Below are positions 15,375 through 22,502 of a stretch of DNA of 30,419 nucleotides, piece after piece (the first letter of the stretch is position 1; every line of letters starts with the position of its first letter). The DNA comes from an uncultured Caulobacteraceae bacterium (GTDB lineage: Bacteria > Pseudomonadota > Alphaproteobacteria > Caulobacterales > Caulobacteraceae), in the NCBI GenBank assembly GCA_946482375.1, contig CAMLRH010000007.1, positions 1-30,419 of the forward strand, given 5' to 3'. A program made the position numbers and the translations under genes. The notes beneath the pieces were generated by a model, which ran no database searches, was not told the origin of the DNA, and saw only the letters and a list, made by a program, of their open reading frames with translations.

Positions 15375-16928
15375 ATGATGAATGACGCAAATAATCCTGT
15401 CAATGAATCCGCCCAGCGCATCCTAGAAGAGATTCGAGAAAACGAGCCGCCCGCCACACCGCCGGAGCAATACGAATTCCACGACGAAGAGGAACTTGTC
15501 GCGGCGCTAAACGCCCGCATCGCAATGGTGAACTTCCACGGCAAGACTCGTTTCATTCGCCTTGCCGACCCGGACCTCCACTTCTACACGCGGGCCGACA
15601 TGGAAACGCAGCTCCGGCGTTACCGCTTTTTCTACGAAGTTGGCGAGGGGCAGAAGGCAGCGGTGCGGATGAAGCCGGCCTTCAACGTATGGCTGGAGTC
15701 GCCGAGCGCGTTGACTTTCGAGGGCGTGGTGTTTCAGCCGGACCCCGCCAAGGTCCCGCGCGGCGCGTTGAATCGCTTCACCGGCTTCGCGGTCCAGCCG
15801 GAGGAAGGCGGGAGCTACGACCTGTTCCGACAGCACGTCGAAGAGAACGTCTGCGGAGCCGATCCCGAGCTTGCCGCCTTCGTATGGGATTGGGCGGCCG
15901 ACATCCTCCAGAACCCTAGTCGCAAGTGCCCCGTGGCGCTGATGCTCAGGGGCGCCAAGGGGGTCGGGAAGTCCCTGTTCTCCAGCGTGCTAGCGCGTAT
16001 CATCGGCGAACAATACTGCCCCGTCATCGACTCTGAGACGGGCCTGGTTGGTCGGTTCTCAGCTCACCTGGAGAATGCGCTCCTTCTTGTCGTCGAAGAG
16101 GCTTACCACGCCGGCAATCCCGCGCACGAAGCCCGGCTGAAGTCGCTGATCTCTGGCCGCCGCATCCCTATCGAGCGCAAGGGCGTCGACTCCTACACCG
16201 TCGACTCGTTCTTCCGCGTGGTGATGACGTCAAACTCCGACCACGTTCTCCCCGCGTCGGCTGGCGAGAGGCGGTTTGTTGCCATGGACGTGCTGCCGAC
16301 CCGGAAGCAGGACGGCGCGTATTTCGGGGAGATGCTGGAGGAGCTGGAGGCTGGAGGTTACGCCCAGCTCGCGCACGACTTGATGCACCGCGATCTCTCC
16401 GGACGAGACTTCTACCGCCCGCCCATGACGGATGCGCTCGCGGATCAAATCCGCCTCTCCCTGAAGCCGGAGGAAGCATGGTGGGCCGGCGTGCTGGCAA
16501 CGGGGGCGATCTCCTTTTCCAACCCGCCCGAGGGCGTTGACGGCGAGCTGGAATGGCCGATGAACGGGCCGCTCACGGTGGAGCGCGCGCACCTCCTCGC
16601 CAGCTTCCGGCAGAACTCCCCAACTTATCGCGGGCCGCCGTCTCCCGAGGCGCTGGGGCGCTTCCTCCGCAAGACGTGCCCGGCCGTCGGATTTGTGAAG
16701 GCGACGCTCGGATATGGGCGACGCGCCAACTGCTACACCTTCCCGCCACGAGCCGAGGCGCTGGCGAGCTTCACGGCCGCGCGTCCAGGCTTGCACCTGG
16801 AGCCCGAATGCGAGCGGGAGGGGACGGCGGAGGAGCTGGCGGCCGTGTCCAGCGACCTGGAGACGAACTACGCCGCCGCCGTCGTGGACCTGGAGCAACG
16901 GCGGCAACGGCGGCAACGGCGGCCTTGA
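15375..16928 (+). CDS. Superfamily 3 (D5/DUF5906-type) replicative helicase
   Basis: This 517-residue protein resembles the helicases that partner prim-pol proteins in satellites and phages. The core has Walker A GAKGVGKS (about 193-200), Walker B ALLLVVEE ending in E241-E242, and motif C VVMTSNSDHVLP with N287, the typical SF3 set. ASAGERRFVAMDV follows, as in the arginine-finger region of the family. A C-terminal winged-helix-like part (about 405-455) precedes a hydrophilic tail ending in an arginine/glutamine repeat coded by a 9-base tandem repeat. The start could be the ATG at 15375, the ATG at 15378 or a GTG at 15369; no clear ribosome site decides. It should unwind the element's origin. 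Confidence 0.85.
   Translation: MMNDANNPVNESAQRILEEIRENEPPATPPEQYEFHDEEELVAALNARIAMVNFHGKTRFIRLADPDLHFYTRADMETQLRRYRFFYEVGEGQKAAVRMKPAFNVWLESPSALTFEGVVFQPDPAKVPRGALNRFTGFAVQPEEGGSYDLFRQHVEENVCGADPELAAFVWDWAADILQNPSRKCPVALMLRGAKGVGKSLFSSVLARIIGEQYCPVIDSETGLVGRFSAHLENALLLVVEEAYHAGNPAHEARLKSLISGRRIPIERKGVDSYTVDSFFRVVMTSNSDHVLPASAGERRFVAMDVLPTRKQDGAYFGEMLEELEAGGYAQLAHDLMHRDLSGRDFYRPPMTDALADQIRLSLKPEEAWWAGVLATGAISFSNPPEGVDGELEWPMNGPLTVERAHLLASFRQNSPTYRGPPSPEALGRFLRKTCPAVGFVKATLGYGRRANCYTFPPRAEALASFTAARPGLHLEPECEREGTAEELAAVSSDLETNYAAAVVDLEQRRQRRQRRP
16895..16921 (+). repeat. Three tandem copies of a 9-base repeat at the helicase 3' end
   Basis: GCAACGGCG is repeated three times head to tail and codes for the Arg/Gln tail of the helicase. 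Copy changes would keep the reading frame. Confidence 0.75.
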
Positions 16929-16972
16929 GGCGCGGCCATTCTTGATGCCAGGCTTGATCCTGGAGCGTTCCC

Positions 16973-17142
16973 GCGTCCAGGCGCCCGCGCGATCCCAGGA
17001 CTGCGGCGTCCAGGTTCGGCGGGCGGCTTGATGCCTAGGCGTTCCCTGCGTCCAGGTTACGCCCTAGCGTCCAGGCGCGGTTCAAGTCCGGGCGGGGGCA
17101 CTTGGACGGCTCCAGCCCTCGGGAGATCGGCCTGAGTCCAGG
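16973..17142 (+). repeat. GCGTCCAGG repeat cluster, candidate replication origin
   Basis: Exact GCGTCCAGG copies start at 16973, 17006, 17048 and 17067. A fifth exact copy lies in the helicase end at 16781, and GAGTCCAGG is at 17134. Near-inverted forms (CCTGGAGCG around 16960) and partial forms (AAGTCCGGG, GGCTCCAGC) fill the gaps. The copies point the same way but are unevenly spaced (33, 42, 19 and 67 bases), unlike CRISPR repeats. They sit in a non-coding gap just after the primase and helicase genes, where satellites often carry the origin, and the gap ends in a more AT-rich stretch (17143-17190). An iteron-type origin is inferred. Confidence 0.55.
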
Positions 17143-17190
17143 TTGTCTATCTTTCTTGATAAGTCAGGGGAGGAATAGGGAATTACCCCT

Positions 17191-17204
17191 GAATCACGTG
17201 ATTC
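17191..17204. promoter_or_regulatory. Perfect 14-base palindrome ahead of a hypothetical gene
   Basis: GAATCACGTGATTC is a perfect palindrome that ends 7 bases before the ATG at 17212. A dimeric repressor bound there would block translation start or transcription of the following gene. Alternatively it belongs to the adjacent candidate origin. Confidence 0.5.
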
Positions 17205-17211
17205 CGTGAAT

Positions 17212-17592
17212 ATGTGGGGAGTTGCCCCGAAAATCGCGGACACCCCGGACTTCCTGGACTCGGGTGACTTGCGCGCCCGGCTGACCGTCGAAGACATGCT
17301 CGACCCTGAGATCGCCGACGCCCTAGAGGCGGCGTTGCGCGCCTGCCCTCGCGAGCATCTGACCCGCCACGGCGTCCAAACCGTCGCGGGCCTGCTGGAC
17401 GCACGGGCGGAGCGTATGGGGCGGGAGACGGCCCTCGCCTTCGCGCTCGCCGACTTGGAAGACGGGCCGGCCTCGATCAGCGCGCCGGCGCCGGTGGATG
17501 CGCTCGACGCCCGCTGCTGGCGCCTGATCGCCGCCAAGCTGGATTCCGACCCCGTGGCGCTCTCGCGCGGCCGTATCGCTCACACTCACTGA
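17212..17592 (+). CDS. Hypothetical protein downstream of the candidate origin
   Basis: This 126-residue, mostly helical, acidic protein is one I do not recognise. Recognisable stretches are LTVEDMLDPEIADALEAALRACPREHLTRHGVQTVAGLLDARAERMGRETALAFALADLEDGP, which could be two helix pairs, and a C-terminal ARCWRLIAAKLDSD. No signal peptide or membrane segment is seen. An in-frame GTG at 17206 lies at the edge of the palindrome, so I prefer the ATG at 17212. Third positions are G/C-rich, supporting coding. Confidence 0.6.
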   Translation: MWGVAPKIADTPDFLDSGDLRARLTVEDMLDPEIADALEAALRACPREHLTRHGVQTVAGLLDARAERMGRETALAFALADLEDGPASISAPAPVDALDARCWRLIAAKLDSDPVALSRGRIAHTH

Positions 17593-17683
17593 AACGGAAG
17601 GACAACAGACGGAGAGACCATTTCGGCCGTTGGCATTCCGGCAACCGTCCTTCCCTACTCTCCGCCGTGAAATGGGGGACCCA

Positions 17684-18259
17684 ATGCTTCACAAACTACT
17701 CGCGCCCATGGCGCTCGCCGTTGTCATCGCCGCCCCGGCCTACGCCCAGGCGCCTGCCATTGTGTCCAACCTCCGCGCCTCGGACGTGAACGGATTCCGC
17801 CTTGGCGAGCCCATTGCGGAGGTCCGCGCCCGCGCGCGCCTCACACCGCTGGGGCGCGGTGACTTTGAGGCTGTGGTCGATGGCGTCAGCTATAACTTCG
17901 GCTTCACGCCCGGCGGCCGGCTCTACCGGATCGAGTCGACTCAGACCCTCGGCGCCTTCGTTCCCGACCGCGCCTTCACGGTGAAGCTGTCGGATCAGCT
18001 ATCGACGAAATATGGCCCGCCCGCGAGTAATTCACTCCCCGACGGAACCGCGCTGTGGACGTATGCAGCGACCGTGACGCAGCCCGACGGATCGCGGACG
18101 ACCAGCCCGACCGAGTCCCTGGAGGTCATGCTGCTGGGCGGCTACGGGCAGCCGGTGGAGCTGAACGTGAAGCTCCTCGACTTCCGCTATCTTTGGGCCG
18201 ACGAGGCGGCCAGGAACGCCGATCCCTCCGCTGCCGCTGGCCGGGCGCTGAAGTTCTAG
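17684..18259 (+). CDS. Secreted hypothetical protein
   Basis: This 191-residue protein has a clear Sec signal peptide, MLHKLLAPMALAVVIAAPAYA, cut before QAPA, and so acts in the periplasm or outside. The mature part starts with a strand-rich repeat-like region (VNGFRLGEPIAEVRARARLTPLGRGDFEAVVDGVSYNFGFTPGGRLYRIES) resembling small periplasmic beta domains, and continues with KYGPPASNSLPDGTALWTY. No family is assigned. The ATG at 17684 has GGGGGAC ahead of it; the longer open frame would spoil the signal peptide. The small membrane protein downstream may be in the same transcript. Confidence 0.7.
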   Translation: MLHKLLAPMALAVVIAAPAYAQAPAIVSNLRASDVNGFRLGEPIAEVRARARLTPLGRGDFEAVVDGVSYNFGFTPGGRLYRIESTQTLGAFVPDRAFTVKLSDQLSTKYGPPASNSLPDGTALWTYAATVTQPDGSRTTSPTESLEVMLLGGYGQPVELNVKLLDFRYLWADEAARNADPSAAAGRALKF

Positions 18260-18283
18260 GGATCACTTGGGGGAGTGAGCGAG

Positions 18284-18529
18284 ATGAGAACTGTGATTAC
18301 AGCGGTTGCCGGCGCCTTGGCGTTCGGGTTGGCCCTCTTCGTGGTGGCGTCTCAAGGGCGGTATCAGATTGTTGGCGCGGGTGATGATGTCTATCGGCTC
18401 GATCGCTGGACCGGGACGGTTGCGCTCTGTTCGCAGTTTGACCCCGCCAACGCCGTCGCGTGTGTGTCCGCTTGGGATATCGAAGCTACCCCACCCTGGG
18501 CCTTAGAGGACCCAAAGCCGAATTCATAG
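18284..18529 (+). CDS. Small membrane-anchored hypothetical protein
   Basis: This 81-residue protein has one N-terminal hydrophobic segment (VITAVAGALAFGLALFVVA) and an exported tail of about 55 residues. The tail includes a cysteine pair in ALCSQFDPANAVACVSAWD that could form a disulfide, and a repeat-like YQIVGAGDDVYRLDRWTG. The ATG at 18284 lies 9 bases after GGGGGAG; the GTG at 18275 would touch that ribosome site. It starts 24 bases after the secreted-protein gene, so the two are likely coexpressed. The function is unknown. Confidence 0.55.
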   Translation: MRTVITAVAGALAFGLALFVVASQGRYQIVGAGDDVYRLDRWTGTVALCSQFDPANAVACVSAWDIEATPPWALEDPKPNS

Positions 18530-18621
18530 GCGGGCGCCGACGCGTTCAGGCTGTTTTGAGCCGGCTCGTTCTTGAGCGGATGCCGTTTTGACGGGCAGCC
18601 GTTGTCGCCGCCCGGCGATCC

Positions 18622-18819
18622 CTACCTCGGGCGGGCTCCGGCGACGCAGCGGCCGAAGTCTGCGTCCAGGCCCACCTCTAGGAAACGGTGGCACTCGTCA
18701 ATGACGCTCTGCCAATGGCGTTCAGCGCGGGGAACGCTTCGCTCGCCATAGGCGAAGCCGACGATGAAGAAGACGCCGGCCGTCACGATCACGGCGGCGA
18801 TGACCTTGGCAGCACTCAT
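18622..18819 (-). CDS. Small single-pass membrane protein
   Basis: This is a 65-residue hypothetical protein. Residues 2-23 (SAAKVIAAVIVTAGVFFIVGFAYG) form one membrane segment or uncleaved signal anchor, followed by a soluble tail with two cysteines (DECHRFLEVGLDADFGRC). The ATG at 18819 is preceded by AGGGGATCGG, a good ribosome site; the longer frame upstream lacks one. It is divergent from the serine recombinase gene. No function is recognised. Confidence 0.5.
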   Translation of the reverse strand: MSAAKVIAAVIVTAGVFFIVGFAYGERSVPRAERHWQSVIDECHRFLEVGLDADFGRCVAGARPR

Positions 18820-18887
18820 TCCGATCCCCTGAGCTTGGCCTTGCCGAGGATAGCGGCTCGCCGGCCGCCGGACCATGCCGCCCGGCG

Positions 18888-18993
18888 TGTCCCACAAACG
18901 ACCGTTTTCGAACCCCCCTCCGGCTTTGTCCCAAAAACTAGCTTGACTCTATTTAGGGACAACTCGTAAAAGGGGACACGTTTTAGGGACAAA
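18888..18993. promoter_or_regulatory. Recombinase promoter with five GGGACA repeats
   Basis: Five GGGACA cores occur in about 105 bases: two inverted (TGTCCC at 18888 and 18927) and three direct (18956, 18973 and 18986). Three of them extend to TTTWGGGACAA. A promoter-like TTGACT (18943) and TAAAAG (18967), 18 bases apart, lie among them. They may be binding sites for the recombinase itself (a res-like site with autoregulation) or for another regulator. Confidence 0.5.
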
Positions 18994-19003
18994 GGAGGGA
19001 TCA

Positions 19004-19573
19004 ATGTCTCGCATCTTCGCTTACGCCCGTGTCAGCACGGCCGATCAGACTACGGACAACCAGGTCCGCGAGATTGAAGCCGCCGGCTTCAAGGTGGAGG
19101 CGCATCGGGTGATCGCCGAAACCGTCTCTGGCTCCGTCGCCGCTATGGAGCGCAAGGGCTTCGCCAAGCTGGTGGACCGCCTAGAGCCGGGTGACGTGCT
19201 GGTGGTGACCAAGCTCGATCGCTTGGGCCGCAACGCCATGGACGTGCGCGCTACCGTGGAGCGCCTGGAGGGCGCCGGCGTCCGTGTCCACTGTCTCGCC
19301 CTAGGCGGCGTGGACCTCACAAGCCCGGCCGGCAAGATGACGATGAGCGTCATCGTCGCGGTCGCCGAGTTTGAGCGGGACTTGCTGATCGAGCGGACGC
19401 ACTCCGGCTTAGCTCGGGCGAGAGCCGAAGGTCGGAAGCCCGGCCGACGCCCCGTGCTGACACCGGAGCAAAAGGAGGAGGTCAAAGCCAAGCGGGCCGG
19501 CGGCGCCACCGTTCGCGCGCTCGCGGCGGAATACAAAGTGAGCCGCATGGTCATTCAGCGCACGGCGGCCTAA
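19004..19573 (+). CDS. Serine recombinase (resolvase/invertase family)
   Basis: This 189-residue small serine recombinase has an N-terminal catalytic domain with the nucleophile S11 in [12 protein letters not shown]. The conserved arginines are in [14 protein letters not shown], and the E helix in [43 protein letters not shown]-terminal helix-turn-helix follows: [35 protein letters not shown]. The length matches Tn3-type resolvases and Hin/Gin invertases. The ribosome site AGGAGG precedes the ATG. No transposase or terminal repeats are seen nearby, so it may resolve element multimers or act on a site of its own. Two hairpin terminators follow. Confidence 0.93.
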   Translation: MSRIFAYARVSTADQTTDNQVREIEAAGFKVEAHRVIAETVSGSVAAMERKGFAKLVDRLEPGDVLVVTKLDRLGRNAMDVRATVERLEGAGVRVHCLALGGVDLTSPAGKMTMSVIVAVAEFERDLLIERTHSGLARARAEGRKPGRRPVLTPEQKEEVKAKRAGGATVRALAAEYKVSRMVIQRTAA

Positions 19574-19595
19574 GCGACGCCGGAAAGTCGAGAGG

Positions 19596-19621
19596 CGGAG
19601 GGACCCAAAGGCCCCCGCCCC
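19596..19621 (+). terminator. Weak hairpin after the recombinase gene
   Basis: GGCGG-A-GGG pairs with CCC-CCGCC around the loop ACCCAAAGG, but few T residues follow. It may act together with the stronger terminator downstream. Confidence 0.35.
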
Positions 19622-19666
19622 TCGCCTTTCCAACGCGGGGCGCCTAGCGCCTTCGGATGTGATTGA

Positions 19667-19698
19667 GGCCGGCGGGTCCCTCCCCCGTCGGCCTTTTT
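19667..19698 (+). terminator. Intrinsic terminator downstream of the serine recombinase
   Basis: The ten-pair stem GGCCGGCGGG/CCCGTCGGCC (one G-T pair) has a seven-base loop and is followed by five T. It ends rightward transcription ahead of the leftward coiled-coil gene. Confidence 0.8.
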
Positions 19699-19735
19699 CG
19701 TGAGCGTCAGCCGGGGGGACCCGAGGCCGCCGCCA

Positions 19736-20416
19736 TCATCGCTTGAGCGCGCTTAGGATGTCCTGCATCGTGATCTCGCCCGCCTTCAGCGCCTCCACGA
19801 TCCGGGCGTTTTTCTCGCGAGCCTCCGCCCGCTGTTCCGGCGTCATGGCCGCATAAGCCTTGGCAATCTGCGCCTCGGCTTCCTGCATCTCCCGCTCATA
19901 GCGGGCGGCGGCCTTAGCCTCCTCCTCCGCCTCCAAGCGCTCGAACTCCTCGCGATCCCGCGCGCGTTGCTCCTCCCATTGAAGCCGCTGCCGCTCCTCC
20001 TCCGCCTCAAATTGCGCGCGGAAGTGCTTGAACGTCGGCAGCCGGCGAGGCCAAGGGACCCGACCTTTCGTCGGCCGCATCGCCGCAACCTCCGCTAGGA
20101 CCTCCTCCTCCACACGCTCCACGCCCAGCTCCAGCTCCACAAGCTCGGCGATCCGCTGCGGTATCCGGCGCTCGTAGTAGCTTAGGCGCTCCCGCTCGCG
20201 GCTGATCGTGGTTTGAACGGGGTAGCTATCGACGCCATGACCTCGGTAGTAGCGGGCGGCGAAGGCCTCGGGATCGGAGTCGAACTCGTCGAGGCGCCGT
20301 CGACTCTGCACCATGTTGTGCTCACCCATGACGATCGCGAGGCGGGCCTGCCTCACCTTTTCCTGGGCGCCGCGGATTCGGGCCGCAAGCCGCTTCGGAA
20401 TGTCCGGCCGCTTCAT
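19736..20416 (-). CDS. Coiled-coil hypothetical protein
   Basis: This 226-residue, highly charged protein is dominated by long helices. Residues 12-45 (RIRGAQEKVRQARLAIVMGEHNMVQSRRRLDEF), 72-105 and especially 128-200 (an uninterrupted run rich in E, R, A and Q) predict coiled coil. The C-terminus, EALKAGEITMQDILSALKR, looks like a separate small helix pair. No enzyme motif, signal peptide or membrane segment is present. The ATG at 20416 has GGGGGATC just ahead. It follows the acidic protein gene by 26 bases, so both are likely one transcript. It could be structural or a DNA-organising partner; the function is unknown. Confidence 0.65.
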   Translation of the reverse strand: MKRPDIPKRLAARIRGAQEKVRQARLAIVMGEHNMVQSRRRLDEFDSDPEAFAARYYRGHGVDSYPVQTTISRERERLSYYERRIPQRIAELVELELGVERVEEEVLAEVAAMRPTKGRVPWPRRLPTFKHFRAQFEAEEERQRLQWEEQRARDREEFERLEAEEEAKAAARYEREMQEAEAQIAKAYAAMTPEQRAEAREKNARIVEALKAGEITMQDILSALKR

Positions 20417-20442
20417 GATCCCCCTAGACGCCGGTGCCGCGA

Positions 20443-21387
20443 TCAGCCCCGCCGGTTGCCCCGGCCGCCTCTCCAGCGGCGCCCTTGAGACTCCAGCGCG
20501 AACACACTTGCGGTGGAGCCGGTGGAGCGGGCCGGGATCAGCGGGCCGTGCATGGACTGAGTAAGGCTCTTCTCCCGTGGCCCGATCTCAAAGCACACGG
20601 TCATCGCGAAGCGGCTGTCCATGAGGCGCCGGTTTAGCCGCTCGATCCCGCAAAGCTGTTCGACGCCTACGTCCTGCCGCCCGACAATCAAGAGCGAGCG
20701 GCGGCCGTGGCGTCGTGCTCTAGCGTCCGGCCCTAGGGCCGATCTGATCATCTCGACGAGGTTGTCCTGATCTCGGCGATCGTCGCGGAAGATGAGGAGG
20801 ATCGCCTTCGGCCCGAACTTTGGGCGATTGTCGATTAGTGGGAGTGGCAGCCAGCTCTTCACGTTGTTTGGGCGCCGCTCTTGCCCCCACCAATACTCGT
20901 CCGGTTCCCTCCAGCTCGTTACGGGCCAGTCAATGGCGTTCAGCCACTCAACCCACTCCTGATCGGTGGGGTCGTCGTCCCAATAGTCATCGTCTTCCTC
21001 GTCGTCGGCCGCGTCCGTCGGGCCGAAGACTTGCTCCACAAGATCATCGCCCGGCGCTTCGTCGGACGGCGCGGCTTCCTCGTAGAGGTAGAACCGCCCA
21101 TAGAGCATACCGCCAAGCTCGAAGGGCGGCTTACGATCGGACTCCCAGGCGCGCGATCCAACCTCCAGGAAGTCCAGTTCTTGGAGTCCAAAGGGATCAA
21201 GCTCCCGGCGTAGAGCCTCGAATTCTCGTTCGAGATCGTCAGTGGCAATAAGCGCCCAGATGCTGTCTCCAGAGGCGGCGATCAGATAGCCGTCGCGATC
21301 GGCGAGCCATGCGGCGAACGCCAGAAAGGCTTTCCACTCAGGCTTAAGGACGCGCTCGAAGCGCGCTCCGATGAGGAATGGGTTCAA
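20443..21387 (-). CDS. Hypothetical protein with an acidic central segment
   Basis: This is a 314-residue protein that I do not recognise. The N-terminal domain (about 1-105) mixes helices and strands (YLIAASGDSIWALIATDDLEREFEALRRELDPFG). Residues 112-150 are very acidic (PTDAADDEEDDDYWDDDPTD). A second folded part (about 185-285) reads KAILLIFRDDRRDQDNLVEMIRSALGPDARARRHGRRSLLIVGRQDVGVEQLCGIERLN, alternating hydrophobic strands and helices. The tail is basic (RRWRGGRGNRRG). The start is a TTG at 21387, with no nearby ATG and no strong ribosome site, so the N-terminus is not certain. It heads the two-gene transcript with the coiled-coil gene. Confidence 0.6.
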   Translation of the reverse strand: MNPFLIGARFERVLKPEWKAFLAFAAWLADRDGYLIAASGDSIWALIATDDLEREFEALRRELDPFGLQELDFLEVGSRAWESDRKPPFELGGMLYGRFYLYEEAAPSDEAPGDDLVEQVFGPTDAADDEEDDDYWDDDPTDQEWVEWLNAIDWPVTSWREPDEYWWGQERRPNNVKSWLPLPLIDNRPKFGPKAILLIFRDDRRDQDNLVEMIRSALGPDARARRHGRRSLLIVGRQDVGVEQLCGIERLNRRLMDSRFAMTVCFEIGPREKSLTQSMHGPLIPARSTGSTASVFALESQGRRWRGGRGNRRG

Positions 21388-21643
21388 GATGTCGGGCTTT
21401 CCTTGTGAGGGGGAGGAAAAGACGCGGACTCAGTAGGGGGAAAGGTGAACGCAAAACGCCGCCCAGGCTGAAAAGCCTTGGCGGCCGGTGAGCGCATTGG
21501 AGGCTCACGGCGACATTCACGCATCCTCTCTACCGCGATTCGCCACCGCCGCGCCAAGTTTGCGTCTGGAGGAAAGGTCGCAGCAACGGCCGGTAGCGTA
21601 GACTCCCCAGCTCGATCTAAGCTGATCCGCGAGAGGGGACCAC

Positions 21644-22498
21644 ATGCGCGCATCATTCATCGGGATCGCCTTGGCGGTGGTAGCGGCGGGTGCCGCCCAC
21701 GCCGCGCCGCCGGCACCTTGCACAGCCGAAGCGGCGATCAGCGAACAATGGTTAGACCTGATCCATCAGCACGCCGACATGGCCCAGGCTCAAGGGCCGT
21801 TGCTGGACGAGATCATGGAGATCAACGCCAAGGCCAAGGACCCGGACAAACCCGTCGGCCCGCAACTCTCTTGGCAGGACTTGGCCCGCTTTCAGGAACT
21901 GACGACGCGCCTCCAGGCGGGCCGTCTGACGAGCTACGTCCTGAGTGCTCGGGAACGCGACCTGCGCCTCGCGCTGGAGATGCTGAGCGCCGTCGAGGCC
22001 CGCCGCGCCCACGAGCCGATCACGAACGCCAATCGCGACGGTGCCGAGCTGTTCGAGATCATGCAAGAGGCCTTTGCCGGGCCGACGATGTTCGCCCCTG
22101 CCGAGCGCGGCGGCTGTAGCGCCGAAGTCCTCCTCTATGAGCGGATGCGGGCCGCGTCCCGTCTGGAGACCGCCGCACCCGCGACGCCCGAGGACGATTA
22201 CACCGGCGCCCTGAACCTCGTTCGGCTATGGCTTTGGGCCTCGGATCAGATCTTCGACACGCGGCAGCGGGACCTCGCCACCTACCCCGGCGACATCGAA
22301 AAGCTAGGGACTACAATGCTCGGCCGGATCAGCAATTTCACGAAGACGGAGCAAGCCGCGCTCTACCTGTGGAACCTCGTCGATGAGCGGTATCGCAGCG
22401 ACGTTTCGCTGGAGTTGGAGGCGTCGGCAGCGGCGGTGACGACGGCCGCCGATGCGGCGGCGGCAGCGTCGGAATACTCTGACGACGGCGCCAAGTAG
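21644..22498 (+). CDS. Secreted hypothetical protein
   Basis: This 284-residue exported protein has signal peptide MRASFIGIALAVVAAGAAHA, cut before APPAPC. The mature part is helical and charged (EQWLDLIHQHADMAQAQGPLLDEIMEINAKAKD, LTTRLQAGRLTSYVLSARERDLRLALEMLSAVEARRAHEP). It has two cysteines that could pair and an alanine-rich C-terminus. No family is recognised. The ATG at 21644 follows GAGAGGGG closely. It stands alone, rightward, between two leftward pairs. Confidence 0.65.
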   Translation: MRASFIGIALAVVAAGAAHAAPPAPCTAEAAISEQWLDLIHQHADMAQAQGPLLDEIMEINAKAKDPDKPVGPQLSWQDLARFQELTTRLQAGRLTSYVLSARERDLRLALEMLSAVEARRAHEPITNANRDGAELFEIMQEAFAGPTMFAPAERGGCSAEVLLYERMRAASRLETAAPATPEDDYTGALNLVRLWLWASDQIFDTRQRDLATYPGDIEKLGTTMLGRISNFTKTEQAALYLWNLVDERYRSDVSLELEASAAAVTTAADAAAAASEYSDDGAK

Positions 22499-22502
22499 CG
22501 CC

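Noticed and set aside
16973..17142. Repeat cluster considered as a CRISPR array
   Set aside because: Copies are only nine bases long and unevenly spaced (19-67 bases), with no cas genes in the window.
18888..19573. Serine recombinase considered as part of a Tn3-type transposon
   Set aside because: No transposase and no terminal inverted repeats were found around it.
21384..21656. Leftward 90-codon frame ahead of the acidic-segment gene, its stop overlapping that gene's TTG
   Set aside because: Third codon positions show no G/C preference, unlike neighbouring genes, and the product is proline-rich with no recognisable pattern. I treat the stretch as intergenic.
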